DNA of 64,000 nucleotides from Winogradskyella helgolandensis (GCF_013404085.1 NZ_JABFHO010000001.1:2677001-2741000), one strand, 5' to 3'; counted from the first letter of the stretch, positions 8,830 through 18,323 are shown. Made by a program: numbers and translations. The notes: a model not told the origin generated them from the sequence alone.

Positions 8830-9852
8830 ATGATAATAGATTTAAGAAGTGATACGGTTACTAAACCTTCAAAAGATATGTTAACTGCTATGATGTCGGC
8901 ACCCGTGGGAGATGATGTTTTTAGAGAGGATCCAACGGTTAATGAATTGGAAGACCGTTTAGCCAAAATGTTTGGTAAAGAAAAAGCCTTATTTTTTCCT
9001 TCTGGAAGTATGGCGAATCAGGTTGCAATTAAATTACATACTAATCCTAGTGAACAAGTGATTTGCGATAAATACGCACATATTTATAATTATGAAGTTG
9101 GAGGAGTAGCGTTTCACAGTGGTGTATCTTGCAAACTCATTGATGGTAAACGAGGTATGTTTACGGCAGAGCAAGTAAAAGAAGCCATTAACCCTTCAGA
9201 ATATTATTACAGTCAAACGAGTTTGGTTGAGGTAGAAAATACCACGAATAAAGGAGGAGGAGCGTGTTGGGATTTTCAAGAGCTCGAAAAGATTAAGCAA
9301 GTTTGCAAAACCAATAACCTAGGATTTCATTTAGATGGAGCACGCTTATGGAATGCCATGGTTGCCAAAAATGAAACAACGTTGCAATACGGAAATACCT
9401 TTGATACCATTTCTGTCTGTTTAAGTAAAGGTTTAGGTTGCCCAGTTGGTTCTGTGTTGGTAGGTGGTGAAGAGATTATGAAAAAATCTCTCAGTTTAAG
9501 AAAACTCTTTGGAGGTAATATGCGACAAATTGGCTATTTAGCTGCAGCTGGTTTATTCGCCCTAGATAATAATATTGAACGACTTGCAGACGATCACAAA
9601 AGGGCTAAAGAAATAGGAGCAGCGTTATCCAAATTATCCATAATTAAAAAAGTAGAACCTATAGAAACCAATATTGTCATTTTTGAATTAAATGATGGTG
9701 TAGATGAAGCACAATTTCTGAATAACTTAAAAGAAAAGAATATCCATATAATTGGAATGGGAAGTAATAAATTGAGAATGGTCACACATTTAGACTATAC
9801 AGACCAAATGCATGAGAAATTTCTAGGAATTTTACAAACACTAGCTTTGTGA
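8830..9852 (+). CDS. ltaE: Low-specificity L-threonine aldolase family
   Basis: A 340-residue PLP enzyme of fold type I that cleaves threonine or allo-threonine to glycine and acetaldehyde. The N-terminus IDLRSDTVTKPS is diagnostic, as are GDDVFREDPTVNELE, the HLDGARLWNA segment binding PLP, and SVCLSKGLGCPVGS with the Schiff-base lysine. I chose ATG 8830 (MIIDLRSDT), not the in-frame ATG at 8773, because family members begin just before this motif and a promoter element covers the upstream ATG. The downstream membrane-protein gene overlaps its stop by 4 nt, indicating co-transcription. Confidence 0.93.
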   Translation: MIIDLRSDTVTKPSKDMLTAMMSAPVGDDVFREDPTVNELEDRLAKMFGKEKALFFPSGSMANQVAIKLHTNPSEQVICDKYAHIYNYEVGGVAFHSGVSCKLIDGKRGMFTAEQVKEAINPSEYYYSQTSLVEVENTTNKGGGACWDFQELEKIKQVCKTNNLGFHLDGARLWNAMVAKNETTLQYGNTFDTISVCLSKGLGCPVGSVLVGGEEIMKKSLSLRKLFGGNMRQIGYLAAAGLFALDNNIERLADDHKRAKEIGAALSKLSIIKKVEPIETNIVIFELNDGVDEAQFLNNLKEKNIHIIGMGSNKLRMVTHLDYTDQMHEKFLGILQTLAL

Positions 9853-10259
9853 TAACAGTTTATAAGAATAGAACATACTTTGTAATGAGTACAGTTATTG
9901 TTTTAATTATGCTCTATGGTAGTTTCCTTTTGGTGCAATTTTTAAATTGGAATACAATTTGGTTTTATGCATCAATTCCTTTTACAATAATATATGTAAT
10001 TGCAAACTTCTTTATTTTACCTAATCGACCAGATTTGTTGGATAAACCATCTATGTTTAATATTGGAAAATATCAAATTGCTATAAATAATATTAGCAAT
10101 TTGATAATCCTATTATTGCCTCTTATGAAGATTTACGAATATAAGGTTATAGACAATACATCAATGTCTGAAATTTCCTTTATTTATTGGACTTTATTCG
10201 CTCTAATGTGTCTTAGTTCAATTATCGTAAGAATAACAACTAAGAAGTTATCAGATTAA
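9849..10259 (+). CDS. Small integral membrane protein, unknown
   Basis: A 136-residue protein with about four hydrophobic segments (near residues 11-33, 37-57, 76-97 and 107-127) and no motif I recognise. The frame starts at GTG 9849, overlapping the threonine aldolase stop (GTGATAA arrangement); an ATG at 9885 (MSTVIVLIML) is an alternative start that would shorten the N-terminus by 12 residues. The overlap suggests translational coupling with the aldolase gene, but no functional link is evident. Confidence 0.65.
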   Translation: MITVYKNRTYFVMSTVIVLIMLYGSFLLVQFLNWNTIWFYASIPFTIIYVIANFFILPNRPDLLDKPSMFNIGKYQIAINNISNLIILLLPLMKIYEYKVIDNTSMSEISFIYWTLFALMCLSSIIVRITTKKLSD

Positions 10260-10262
10260 AAA

Positions 10263-10586
10263 CTATTTAAACATATCCATACCCGGAATACTCGGCATAC
10301 CTTCTTTAGCAACAGCAGCAACTTCAGTTTCGTGCACATTGGTTGCTTTTTCAATTGCTTTGTTAATGGTTAAGATTAAATAATCTTCCAACATATCTTT
10401 ATCTTGAAGTAATTCGTCAGCAATGTCAATAGATTTTAGAGTTCTATTGGCTGTAATAGTTACTTTAAGTTTATTGTCGCTACTTGCTTCGTCAATTAAA
10501 ACGGTATGCAAACGCTCTTTTGTTTCTTCAACTTTCTTTTGAGCTTCTTTTAATTTACCCATCATGCCCATCATATCTCCAAACAT
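10263..10586 (-). CDS. YbaB/EbfC family nucleoid-associated protein
   Basis: A 107-residue small DNA-binding protein. The Met/Gly-rich N-terminus ([21 protein letters not shown]), the [17 protein letters not shown] core and the [25 protein letters not shown] tail are characteristic of YbaB/EbfC, which forms tweezer-like dimers on DNA and is often near recR/dnaX in other phyla. An upstream in-frame ATG at 10616 would add 10 atypical residues; I prefer 10586. It converges with the small membrane-protein gene, 3 nt apart, and diverges from the S9 peptidase gene. Confidence 0.9.
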   Translation of the reverse strand: MFGDMMGMMGKLKEAQKKVEETKERLHTVLIDEASSDNKLKVTITANRTLKSIDIADELLQDKDMLEDYLILTINKAIEKATNVHETEVAAVAKEGMPSIPGMDMFK

Positions 10587-10660
10587 ATTCTTATCTTTTA
10601 AATTATTGAGACACAAAATTACTAAATTGCGCCTCCTTAAGACAAAATTTCACGAAAAAA

Positions 10661-12724
10661 ATGATTAAGAAATCTGATATCAATCCACCTATTGCCAAGA
10701 AAATTCCACATCAAATAGAGAAACATGGAGATATTCGTGTGGATAATTATTTTTGGATGAAAGACAGAGAACATCCGGAAGTGATTGATTATCTAAATGC
10801 TGAAAACGCGTTTTGTGATAACGAAATGGCACATACTAAGGATTTTCAGTCGGATTTGTTTGAAGAAATGAAATCTAGAATCAAAGAAAATGATTCATCA
10901 GTACCATATAAATATAATGGCTATTGGTACATTACTAAATTTGAAAAAGGAAAAGATTATCCAATTTATACACGTAAAAAAGACAGTTTAGATAATCCGG
11001 AAGACTTATTATTTGATTGTAATGTGATGGCTGAAGGGGAATCGTATTTCAAATTAGCAGGCATTAGTATTAGTCCAGATAATAAATTAGTCTCTTACGG
11101 AATTGATAACACAGGGCGACGAAACTATAATATCTTCATTAAGGATTTAAAAACTCATGAAGTCGCTTCCGATAGAATTGAAAGTACTACGGGCTCTTCA
11201 AGTTGGGCAAATGATAATACAACGTTGTTCTACACTAAGAAGGATGAAGTGACTCTAAGAGCATTTCAAATTTATAAACATCGCTTAGGAGATAAATCTG
11301 AAGACGAACTTGTTTTTCAAGAAGGAGATGATACGTTTGGTGCTGCGGTTTATAAATCAAAATCTAGAAAGTATATTATAATTGCGTGTTACAGTACGTT
11401 GACAAACGAATACCATATTTTGGATGCGGATAATCCTGAAGGAAAGTTTCAGGTATTTCAACCTAGAATTAGAGGTTTAGAATATAGTATTTCACATTAC
11501 GATAATCATTTTTATATTCTGACAAATAAAGATAAAGCGACCAATTTCAAATTAATGAAAACGCCTGAATCTGATACAAACATTGAGAGTTGGAGCGACG
11601 TTATAGCACATAGAAAGGATGTGCTATTGGAAGGCATTGATATTTTTAAAGATTACTTGGTTATTAGCGAACGTAGCAACGGTTTAAACGAAATTAGAAT
11701 TAAGCGTTGGGATGAAACTCAAGATTATTATTTGCCTTTTGATAATGAAACGTATACAGCTTATACTGGAACAAATGTAGATTTTGATACAGAGCTTTTA
11801 CGTTATGGGTATAATTCTATGACAACGCCATCATCGGTAATTGAATTTAATATGCGTACCAAGTCTAAAACCATATTAAAAGAACAAGAAGTTTTAGATA
11901 AGAATTTTGATAAGGACAATTACATCTCAGAGCGTATTTGGGCAACAGCAGAGGATGGGACAAAAATCCCAATGTCTGTAGTGTACCGTAAAGGCATTAA
12001 AAAGGATGGTAAAAATCCATTATTACAATATGCTTATGGTAGTTATGGCTCTACTATGGATCCTTATTTTTCGACTATAAGATTAACCTTGTTAGATCGC
12101 GGATTTATCTATGTAATCACACATATTAGAGGCGGTGAATATTTGGGCAGACATTGGTATGAAGATGGAAAGTTACTGAACAAGAAAAATACATTTTCAG
12201 ATTTTATAGCCTGTTCAGTGCATTTAATAAAGGAACGTTACACGTCTTCACAACATTTATATGCCATGGGAGGCAGTGCAGGTGGATTGTTAATGGGCGC
12301 TATAGTTAATACAGCACCAGAATTATACAATGGTATTATTGCAGCGGTTCCTTTTGTAGATGTGATAACAACGATGTTAGATGATTCTATTCCTTTAACG
12401 ACAGGTGAGTATGATGAATGGGGAAACCCAAATGATAAACTTTATTATGATTATATAAAATCGTATTCGCCTTATGATAACGTAGAAGCGAAGGCGTATC
12501 CTAATATGTTGATCACCACAGGACTTCACGATTCGCAAGTGCAATATTGGGAACCAGCGAAATGGGTTGCTAAACTTAGAGAACTAAAAACTGATGCTAA
12601 TAAATTATATCTCAAAACTAATATGGATGCTGGTCATGGTGGTGCTTCTGGACGTTTTGAAAGCTTAAAGGAGGATGCTGAAGAGTTTGCTTTTTTGCTT
12701 GATTTAGAAGGGATTTCAGTATAA
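10661..12724 (+). CDS. ptrB: S9 family peptidase, oligopeptidase B-like
   Basis: A 687-residue prolyl-oligopeptidase-family enzyme with no signal peptide, so cytoplasmic. It has an N-terminal leader (residues 5-70, PPIAKKIPHQIEKHGD), a seven-bladed propeller to about residue 410, and a C-terminal alpha/beta-hydrolase domain. The catalytic triad is visible as Ser539 in GGSAGG, Asp624 in GLHDSQV and His659 in DAGHGG. THIRGGEYLGRHWY is typical of oligopeptidase B, which cuts after Arg or Lys in short peptides. The gene name is by family resemblance; exact specificity is inference. Confidence 0.9.
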   Translation: MIKKSDINPPIAKKIPHQIEKHGDIRVDNYFWMKDREHPEVIDYLNAENAFCDNEMAHTKDFQSDLFEEMKSRIKENDSSVPYKYNGYWYITKFEKGKDYPIYTRKKDSLDNPEDLLFDCNVMAEGESYFKLAGISISPDNKLVSYGIDNTGRRNYNIFIKDLKTHEVASDRIESTTGSSSWANDNTTLFYTKKDEVTLRAFQIYKHRLGDKSEDELVFQEGDDTFGAAVYKSKSRKYIIIACYSTLTNEYHILDADNPEGKFQVFQPRIRGLEYSISHYDNHFYILTNKDKATNFKLMKTPESDTNIESWSDVIAHRKDVLLEGIDIFKDYLVISERSNGLNEIRIKRWDETQDYYLPFDNETYTAYTGTNVDFDTELLRYGYNSMTTPSSVIEFNMRTKSKTILKEQEVLDKNFDKDNYISERIWATAEDGTKIPMSVVYRKGIKKDGKNPLLQYAYGSYGSTMDPYFSTIRLTLLDRGFIYVITHIRGGEYLGRHWYEDGKLLNKKNTFSDFIACSVHLIKERYTSSQHLYAMGGSAGGLLMGAIVNTAPELYNGIIAAVPFVDVITTMLDDSIPLTTGEYDEWGNPNDKLYYDYIKSYSPYDNVEAKAYPNMLITTGLHDSQVQYWEPAKWVAKLRELKTDANKLYLKTNMDAGHGGASGRFESLKEDAEEFAFLLDLEGISV

Positions 12725-12957
12725 TACTCTTAGATGCTTTATTTTATTGCGATAAAGTGTTCTTTTTTTACCTCAGTTTCAGAATACAAAAAAACCGTAG
12801 CTATAGCTATACTTGATTTATATTCTTCATTGAAACAAAAAAAGAGTCATTTCCTTTTCGACCTATCCAAACGCCAAACGGAATAAGTCAAAAAAAAATG
12901 TTACTTTTGCGAGGTTTTAGGTGTCTAATAAATAACGACTGCTGAAAATTTTCATTT
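12725..12957. other. Intergenic region with imperfect palindrome
   Basis: No gene is seen. Bases 12756-12855 hold an imperfect inverted repeat of about 30 nt per arm: GTGTTCTTTTTTTACC..GTTTCAGAATA faces TATTCTTCATTGAAAC..AAAAAGAGTCAT. The spacer contains GCTATAGCTAT. It may be a degenerate repeat element or a terminator for the S9 peptidase gene. Confidence 0.35.
12902..12909 (+). promoter_or_regulatory. -7 element of the cysteine synthase family gene
   Basis: TACTTTTG matches TAnnTTTG, 48 nt before the start codon. No TTTG -33 box is visible at normal spacing. Confidence 0.45.
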
Positions 12958-13995
12958 ATGAAGAACAACAAAAATGTATTTGATAATGTGTTACAACTCA
13001 TTGGTAACACTCCCTTAATCAAATTAAATAGAATGACCGCTGACTTCGATGGTGACTTTTACGCCAAAGTAGAAGCGTTTAATCCAGGTCATTCTTCTAA
13101 AGATAGAATTGCATTATATATTATTGAAGAAGCTGAGCGCCAAGGTATTTTATCCCCTGGTGATACCATTATAGAAACGACGTCTGGTAATACCGGTTTT
13201 AGTATTGCTATGGTAAGTATTATTAAAGGCTATGAGTGCATTTTGGCTGTAAGCTCTAAATCTTCTCCAGATAAAATAGATATGTTAAAGTCTATGGGAG
13301 CTAAGGTTTATGTTTGTCCTGCGCATGTTAAAGCAGACGACCCGCGTTCTTATTACGAAGTTGCAAAACGTTTACACGAAGAAAATAAAGGATCTATCTA
13401 CATCAATCAGTATTTTAATCAACTAAATATTGATGCGCATTACAACTCTACTGGTCCAGAAATTTGGGAACAGACAAGTGGTGAAATTACACACTTAATT
13501 GCATGTAGTGGAACGGGAGGAACAATCTCTGGAATTTCAAAATATTTAAAAGAGCAAAACCCTAATGTAACAGTTATTGGTGTGGATGCTTATGGTTCTG
13601 TATTACAAAAATATCACGAAACGCGTGAGTTTGATGATAAAGAAATTTATCCATATAGAATTGAAGGTTTAGGGAAAAATTTAATTCCTACAGCAACCGA
13701 TTTTGATGCCATAGATCGGTTTGTAAAAGTTACCGACGAAGAAAGTGCACATACCGCTAGAGAAATTTCTAACACAGAAGGTCTTTTTGTAGGTTACACA
13801 AGTGGTGCTGCCATGCAAGCGATTAAGCAATTACAAGAAGAAGGTGAGTTTAAGCCAACGGATAAAGTCGTAGTGATATTTCCAGATCATGGATCACGTT
13901 ATATGAGCAAAGTCTATAATGATAAATGGATGGAAGACCAAGGCTTTTTTGATAGTAAATCTGAAGTGCAGGCTACTATTGAATATGTAAAATAA
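12958..13995 (+). CDS. PLP-dependent cysteine synthase family enzyme
   Basis: A 345-residue fold-type II PLP enzyme related to O-acetylserine sulfhydrylase (CysK/CysM) and to the catalytic core of cystathionine beta-synthase. Visible motifs are [20 protein letters not shown] with the Schiff-base Lys48, the TSGNTG substrate loop and the GTGGTISG phosphate-binding loop. CysK normally has NPGGSVKDR, so the first loop differs by the His and Ser. There is no CBS domain. Likely reaction: beta-replacement on O-acetylserine or serine. The enzyme could make cysteine or cystathionine; the sequence does not settle which. Monocistronic, ended by a hairpin terminator. Confidence 0.88.
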   Translation: MKNNKNVFDNVLQLIGNTPLIKLNRMTADFDGDFYAKVEAFNPGHSSKDRIALYIIEEAERQGILSPGDTIIETTSGNTGFSIAMVSIIKGYECILAVSSKSSPDKIDMLKSMGAKVYVCPAHVKADDPRSYYEVAKRLHEENKGSIYINQYFNQLNIDAHYNSTGPEIWEQTSGEITHLIACSGTGGTISGISKYLKEQNPNVTVIGVDAYGSVLQKYHETREFDDKEIYPYRIEGLGKNLIPTATDFDAIDRFVKVTDEESAHTAREISNTEGLFVGYTSGAAMQAIKQLQEEGEFKPTDKVVVIFPDHGSRYMSKVYNDKWMEDQGFFDSKSEVQATIEYVK

Positions 13996-14015
13996 ATTAT
14001 TTTTTTATAATATAC

Positions 14016-14047
14016 ACCTATCATAGGCAACTGTGATAGGTTTTTTT
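14016..14047. terminator. Intrinsic terminator
   Basis: ACCTATCA pairs with TGATAGGT around a 10-nt loop, followed by seven T. It lies between the convergent cysteine-synthase-family gene and the membrane-protein gene. Confidence 0.88.
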
Positions 14048-14051
14048 ATGC

Positions 14052-15173
14052 TTATTTTTTAGCAGTTTCAGTTTTTATAGCGCTTAATTTTTGTCTATCG
14101 TTTTTACTTAAATATTGTACGGCAATGCGATTTTCTGGTTGATTGTCAACTGTATAAAGTGTAAATAAAAATAACAATTCTAAAGGCTTCATCAAAATGT
14201 AAACGATATCTGAAACGAGTTTAATATTGAATATGTCATAATATTTATGAATTAGGTCTCCGATGTTATTGTAGTTCTTTCTAATAACCTTGTGAATTTT
14301 AGGACATTTATCTTGTACTAAATCTTCAAAGGCATTAGAAATTAATAATTGTCGGTTACAAATTATTTTATGGCCATGGCGCTCGCCATATCTAATAGGT
14401 TTTACAACGGATTGGTGACCGTTTGCTCCAACCGAACATAGAAAATGACCTCCACATTCAACATTTTCACACATGTAATCTAATTGTGAAAAGCCATGTT
14501 TGTAGGTTTCTGTAAAAGCGCTAATAAGACTGTCTGGTTTTTGACCGAAAAGTAATAGGAATAATGATAATATGATTAAAAGAGGAACTAATATTAGAGC
14601 TAAAACTGGGTATTTGAAAATGGGTTCTAATTTTAAAATAGATAAGCTTAATTTCCCTATTATGTTTGTTGAACGCAATTCATTTTGCTCTATATGGAGT
14701 TTTAATAGTTTCTGGTTTTTATTTAATTCAATGAATAATAGTAGGATGATAGGTACATTACCTAAAATCCACATGAATAATCCTAGTTCCATTGGGTGAA
14801 TATGAAAACACAGCAGGACATTAATGATGAGTCCAAGTATTAAAAATGAATTAGTAAACAATTCTACAATAGGAGGTAAAACACTTTTTTTGAAAATTGA
14901 AATGCAATAGAATAGGGTATAGGTGATGAGTAACGTATAAATTCCTAATCGATGTTCGGGTGAAAATAAGGCACTATCTGTGCAACAATCATTTAAGACT
15001 CCAACATCGGCGTTTAGAATGAACGCTGTAGGAACAATAACAACTGTCCATATCTGAAAGGCTTTGAATACTTTTTCTGTTGTTTTTATTCTGCCTTTAA
15101 TAATATAAAAGATAAAATTAAAAACGACAAAGCTTATTGGAATTACAACTAGTAAAAAGATTATTGGAAACAT
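14052..15173 (-). CDS. Polytopic membrane protein, possibly DUF6688 family
   Basis: A 373-residue protein with seven or so hydrophobic segments in the first 220 residues, then a soluble conserved region containing a Cys/His cluster: CENVECGGHFLCSVGANGH, then RYGERHGHKIICNRQLL. These Cys and His residues could bind metal, but that is inference. I associate the GGHFLC..GANGH..ICNRQLL signature with DUF6688, from memory and not verified. It is the last gene of a minus-strand run of small genes but is separated from the previous one by 141 nt, so it may have its own promoter. Function unknown. Confidence 0.65.
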   Translation of the reverse strand: MFPIIFLLVVIPISFVVFNFIFYIIKGRIKTTEKVFKAFQIWTVVIVPTAFILNADVGVLNDCCTDSALFSPEHRLGIYTLLITYTLFYCISIFKKSVLPPIVELFTNSFLILGLIINVLLCFHIHPMELGLFMWILGNVPIILLLFIELNKNQKLLKLHIEQNELRSTNIIGKLSLSILKLEPIFKYPVLALILVPLLIILSLFLLLFGQKPDSLISAFTETYKHGFSQLDYMCENVECGGHFLCSVGANGHQSVVKPIRYGERHGHKIICNRQLLISNAFEDLVQDKCPKIHKVIRKNYNNIGDLIHKYYDIFNIKLVSDIVYILMKPLELLFLFTLYTVDNQPENRIAVQYLSKNDRQKLSAIKTETAKK

Positions 15174-15314
15174 AGTTATGATTTGGTTTTCAAGATAGCA
15201 TTAATGTGTTTTTACAAGTTTAATTCTTTTATGAATATAGTTTTTAAAACTCTACATACTAATTGATTTTGCGTAATTCATATTATATTTCTAATAATAG
15301 GTTCTATTTAAGAC

Positions 15315-15875
15315 TTAACAATCATTTGCATTATATAGTAAATCATCAAATAGAATCTCGTCTAATGTTTCAATAATAGTATGATCTTTTGCGAACTTGA
15401 TGTCTAATTCTTCACGTTGAAGTTCTACATTAAATTGTTTGCTTGTGTCCGGACTTATCCATTTTCCGTTTAAACTATTTGAGTTTTCTTCTAAGAACAA
15501 AACGCCAGAGAAGTTCCTTTCAACCATGCAGTAGTTGTTTTGTTCTTGATTTGTGGTAACATTTAATAATATCCATTTGTCTTGATTCTCGTATTTATAC
15601 ATAGAATAAAAAAATGTAGAACCTCCACAAGCATGTTCTTGTTCTTTTAAGTACAACGCTATTTTAATGTTACTATTTAAAGTGCCTTTGTATAAGTCAG
15701 ATCTTAGTTCTTCATCATTTATTTTGATGGTCTCAGTAATAATTTCAGGATTGTAATTTTTTGTTGTTTCACTAATTTCTGAGAAGGAGATTAAACCAGC
15801 TTCACTTTTAGTTGGTGTCTCTTTATTTTTACAGGAAAGAATTACGAGTACAATAATTATAAGAATGTTCTTCAT
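15315..15875 (-). CDS. Putative lipoprotein, unknown
   Basis: A 186-residue protein from the chosen start, with a lipoprotein signal peptide: MKNILIIIVLVILSC, the lipobox Cys at residue 15. An in-frame ATG 30 nt upstream (15905) would add a charged 10-residue extension that spoils the signal peptide, so I reject it. The mature part has paired Cys residues and the motif EHACGGSTFFYSMY near residues 81-94; it resembles small flavobacterial lipoproteins but I do not recognise a family. It follows the SH3-like gene by 34 nt on the same strand. Confidence 0.68.
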   Translation of the reverse strand: MKNILIIIVLVILSCKNKETPTKSEAGLISFSEISETTKNYNPEIITETIKINDEELRSDLYKGTLNSNIKIALYLKEQEHACGGSTFFYSMYKYENQDKWILLNVTTNQEQNNYCMVERNFSGVLFLEENSNSLNGKWISPDTSKQFNVELQREELDIKFAKDHTIIETLDEILFDDLLYNANDC

Positions 15876-15909
15876 TTTATTTTTTATAAGTTCATTTTTT
15901 TTCAATTAA

Positions 15910-16395
15910 TTAAGGACATGTTGTTACAGGGTTTCCGCAAAGCCATTCTATGTCTACCCAACCAGATAAACCATCAAATTCAATTTTAGCCCAATTGGAA
16001 CAGATGTCCTTTATTTTTACGGGTCCACTTTCTCCATCAATAGAACCTAAACTAGTTCCTGTTTCTGGAACATCTAATAAGTTTATTTTCTTTCTAGTCC
16101 ATAAACCAATGGTTGACATATGCGTCCAACCATTTAGATTTGTTATATCATAACCATAATGAACACTTGAAATGTTATCGACCTTGAACCAGCCATCTTT
16201 GTAGTCTGTAGCATGTAATACAAATTCGTCCATTTTGTTCAATTTTAAAACGATATTTCCATTAGGCTCATCTCTAATATTGGTATCACTTCCACTATCA
16301 TCACTTAATGCCACATTAAAAGGTGAAAACGTACAATCTTGTGCGCAAATAAAAAAGCTGTTGATAATGCATAAGATAATGAGTGATTTTTTCAT
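15910..16395 (-). CDS. Secreted protein with two SH3b-like domains
   Basis: A 161-residue exported protein. Starting at ATG 16395 gives a clean signal peptide (MKKSLIILCIINSFFICAQ); the longer frame from 16443 adds 16 unlikely residues. Two bacterial SH3-like segments are seen: one around TNIRDEPNGNIVLKL..GWFKVD, and a second around INLLDVPETGTSLGS..WAKIEFDGLSGWVDIEWLCG. SH3b domains commonly bind cell-wall peptides or mediate protein contacts. Four Cys residues may form disulfides. It sits within a probable operon of small genes running from 17731 down to 15315. Confidence 0.72.
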   Translation of the reverse strand: MKKSLIILCIINSFFICAQDCTFSPFNVALSDDSGSDTNIRDEPNGNIVLKLNKMDEFVLHATDYKDGWFKVDNISSVHYGYDITNLNGWTHMSTIGLWTRKKINLLDVPETGTSLGSIDGESGPVKIKDICSNWAKIEFDGLSGWVDIEWLCGNPVTTCP

Positions 16396-16429
16396 GATTT
16401 CAGTTGTGCTTAAAATGTTTAAATAGGTA

Positions 16430-16771
16430 TTAAATAACATCAATAACTTTCTCTAATATATAGTGTGTGGATACAATAATAATGGCAATAACAATAATGA
16501 CGAGTAAACGAATGATGGTCGATTTTTTAGTATTTATCAGTCTTTTGCTTAAATAAAACACATCACTAAGAATATATATAATGGCAATGATGCTTCCAAG
16601 AATTAACCCAATTTGAACAAAGGCTAAATCGTAAATGATGTTAGCTATTTTTTCAAAACCATTAGAATCAATTAATTTAGGTCCTAAAATAATTCGCATA
16701 TAACCAAAAGCAGCTATAAACGCTAATATTGTCCAAATAAGGTAGTTTAAAATTCTTTTTAACGCTTTCAT
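16430..16771 (-). CDS. Small membrane protein, unknown
   Basis: A 113-residue protein with three hydrophobic segments (about residues 10-30, 47-70 and 86-107) separated by short charged loops. No recognised motif. It follows the GNAT gene at 16790 by 18 nt and precedes the SH3-like gene by 34 nt on the same strand, so it is probably part of the same transcript. Confidence 0.62.
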   Translation of the reverse strand: MKALKRILNYLIWTILAFIAAFGYMRIILGPKLIDSNGFEKIANIIYDLAFVQIGLILGSIIAIIYILSDVFYLSKRLINTKKSTIIRLLVIIVIAIIIVSTHYILEKVIDVI

Positions 16772-16789
16772 CGTTCTTTTTCGAGCTTG

Positions 16790-17296
16790 TTATGCTTCAA
16801 TGTTATATAAATAAATCCAATATCTTTTTCCGAGATATTCGATCGCTTTGATTTTCTCAAATCCTCTTTTCTCATAGATGGTTCTGGCTGCATCCATAAA
16901 TTCTGAAGTATGAAGTGCCATATAGGTTTCGTTTGTATCCTTGGCAAATTGTATACATAAATCCGTTAGTTTTTTACCGATGCCGTGACCTCTAAATTCA
17001 GTATGAACACCTAAAAATCGAATGTAACTCCACTGTTCATGAAAGAGTTCTGTAGGATTTCCGCTAGGAACTAAATATATCATTCCGATGATAACTGCTT
17101 CTTTTTCACAAACGAAAACAGTACTTAGTTCAATGAGGTTGACTAACTTTTCATCGCTTTCGAGAAAGGCATTCATTTTATTCCAGTTCTCGAGGGTTAA
17201 TACCTTAGAAAATTCTGAATAGGAAGCTTTGCCAAGTGATTTTAGTTGGTTAAAATCAGTTAGGTTTGCTTTTCTGTAAATTAAATCGGCTTTCAA
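16790..17296 (-). CDS. GNAT family N-acetyltransferase
   Basis: A 168-residue acetyltransferase. The acetyl-CoA binding motif A is visible as LGVHTEFRGHGIGKKLTDLC (V..xxRGxGIG), followed by the C-terminal ALHTSEFMDAARTIYEKRGFEKI, in which the Tyr and the YEKxGF turn are typical of GNATs. The substrate cannot be predicted. Directly follows another GNAT gene by 27 nt, in the same direction. Confidence 0.85.
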   Translation of the reverse strand: MKADLIYRKANLTDFNQLKSLGKASYSEFSKVLTLENWNKMNAFLESDEKLVNLIELSTVFVCEKEAVIIGMIYLVPSGNPTELFHEQWSYIRFLGVHTEFRGHGIGKKLTDLCIQFAKDTNETYMALHTSEFMDAARTIYEKRGFEKIKAIEYLGKRYWIYLYNIEA

Positions 17297-17323
17297 TTTA
17301 TAACATTGATAGTTTAGTTTTTA

Positions 17324-17731
17324 TTATTTTAAATCATTAAGGTCCTTTAATAAAAAACAAACATCAGTTTTAGTCATTCCAATATGCGGATAGTAATATT
17401 CTGCAGCTGGTGCGGCCAATAAAATAAGCGTTGCTTGTGGTGTTTCTTTCTTTGTTAATCTAATGAGTTCTTTTCCTATACCAAGTTTTTGATAGGCTTT
17501 ATCAACCGCTAAATCTGATAAATAGGTGCAGTACACAAAATCGGTTACAGATCTTGAAACTCCTACTAATTTATCGTTATCTCTAGCGGTAATGATTAAG
17601 TTGGCATTGTCTACCATGGCTTTAATTCTTTCGGAATCATCTACAGGTCTCCGTTCACCAAGTGTCGATTTTATTAGTACCTCTTTAAACTCAGCTGGAG
17701 ATAAATTATGTTCTACTTGATAGGTTATCAT
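17324..17731 (-). CDS. GNAT family N-acetyltransferase
   Basis: A 135-residue short GNAT. The core is LSDLAVDKAYQKLGIGKELIRLTK, with the QKLGIG acetyl-CoA loop, and AAPAAEYYYPHIGMTK in the C-terminal strand. It resembles the compact GNATs that acetylate small amines, but the substrate is unknown. First gene of the probable five-gene minus-strand operon 17731-15315; the two GNAT genes are adjacent but share little beyond the fold, so recent tandem duplication is unlikely. Confidence 0.82.
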   Translation of the reverse strand: MITYQVEHNLSPAEFKEVLIKSTLGERRPVDDSERIKAMVDNANLIITARDNDKLVGVSRSVTDFVYCTYLSDLAVDKAYQKLGIGKELIRLTKKETPQATLILLAAPAAEYYYPHIGMTKTDVCFLLKDLNDLK

Positions 17732-17778
17732 CGTTATTACCGTTTAGCATTGTTATTTATGCACATAATTTAGTAATT

Positions 17779-17826
17779 AAAAACCAAATTGAATCTAAAT
17801 AACTTTCGAGATTCAATTTGGTTTTT
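17779..17826. terminator. Bidirectional hairpin terminator
   Basis: AAAAACCAAATTGAATCT pairs with AGATTCAATTTGGTTTTT around a 12-nt loop, flanked by A and T runs. It lies downstream of the gene ending at 17866 on the minus strand. Confidence 0.88.
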
Positions 17827-17865
17827 GTTAGTATGTAAAAAAAGCTATATATCAAAAGTATTTTA

Positions 17866-18255
17866 TTATGCCGAAATTTTTTCAAATACCTGTTCCATTT
17901 CTTCAAAAGCTTTACGCTGGGCAGGTGCTAATAATGTGTCTTTTATTTTTCCTGTAATGATTTCTAAAACATTGCGGTAACGTTTCTGGCTTTTACCGAA
18001 ATAAGCATGCATCATTTTGTTTGGTATAATGTATGTCATTTTTAGTGTATTGTCTTTTTCAAAATGCACCTTCATGCCGTGCATTGCACTCTTCTTTAGA
18101 ATAATACAATGTTCCATTTGCCCATGAGCATTTGTTCTCACATCCCAACTGTCATATTCTTTAGAACATTCAAAAGTTGATGCTTTTGTTTTTAAATAGG
18201 TGTTAATTGCATCTAAAGAGTTGTACTCGTTTTTAGTTGTTATTGATTTTTCCAT
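17866..18255 (-). CDS. Conserved hypothetical protein
   Basis: A 129-residue soluble protein with no signal peptide or membrane segment. It is basic and rich in Met and His in its middle (KKSAMHGMKVHFEK, PNKMMHAYFGKSQKRYRN) and ends with a helical, acidic segment (PAQRKAFEEMEQVFEKISA). I do not recognise the family. It is flanked by terminators on both sides and so is probably transcribed alone. Confidence 0.65.
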   Translation of the reverse strand: MEKSITTKNEYNSLDAINTYLKTKASTFECSKEYDSWDVRTNAHGQMEHCIILKKSAMHGMKVHFEKDNTLKMTYIIPNKMMHAYFGKSQKRYRNVLEIITGKIKDTLLAPAQRKAFEEMEQVFEKISA

Positions 18256-18281
18256 TGCTTATATCATTTGGTTTTTATCAG

Positions 18282-18323
18282 TTGAAAAGCCACCTTAACA
18301 CATAAGGTAAAAGTGGCTTTCAA
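18282..18323. terminator. Hairpin terminator of the LRR protein gene
   Basis: TTGAAAAGCCACCTT pairs with AAGGTAAAAGTGGCTTTCAA (one small bulge), with T-rich ends on both strands, between two minus-strand genes. Confidence 0.8.
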
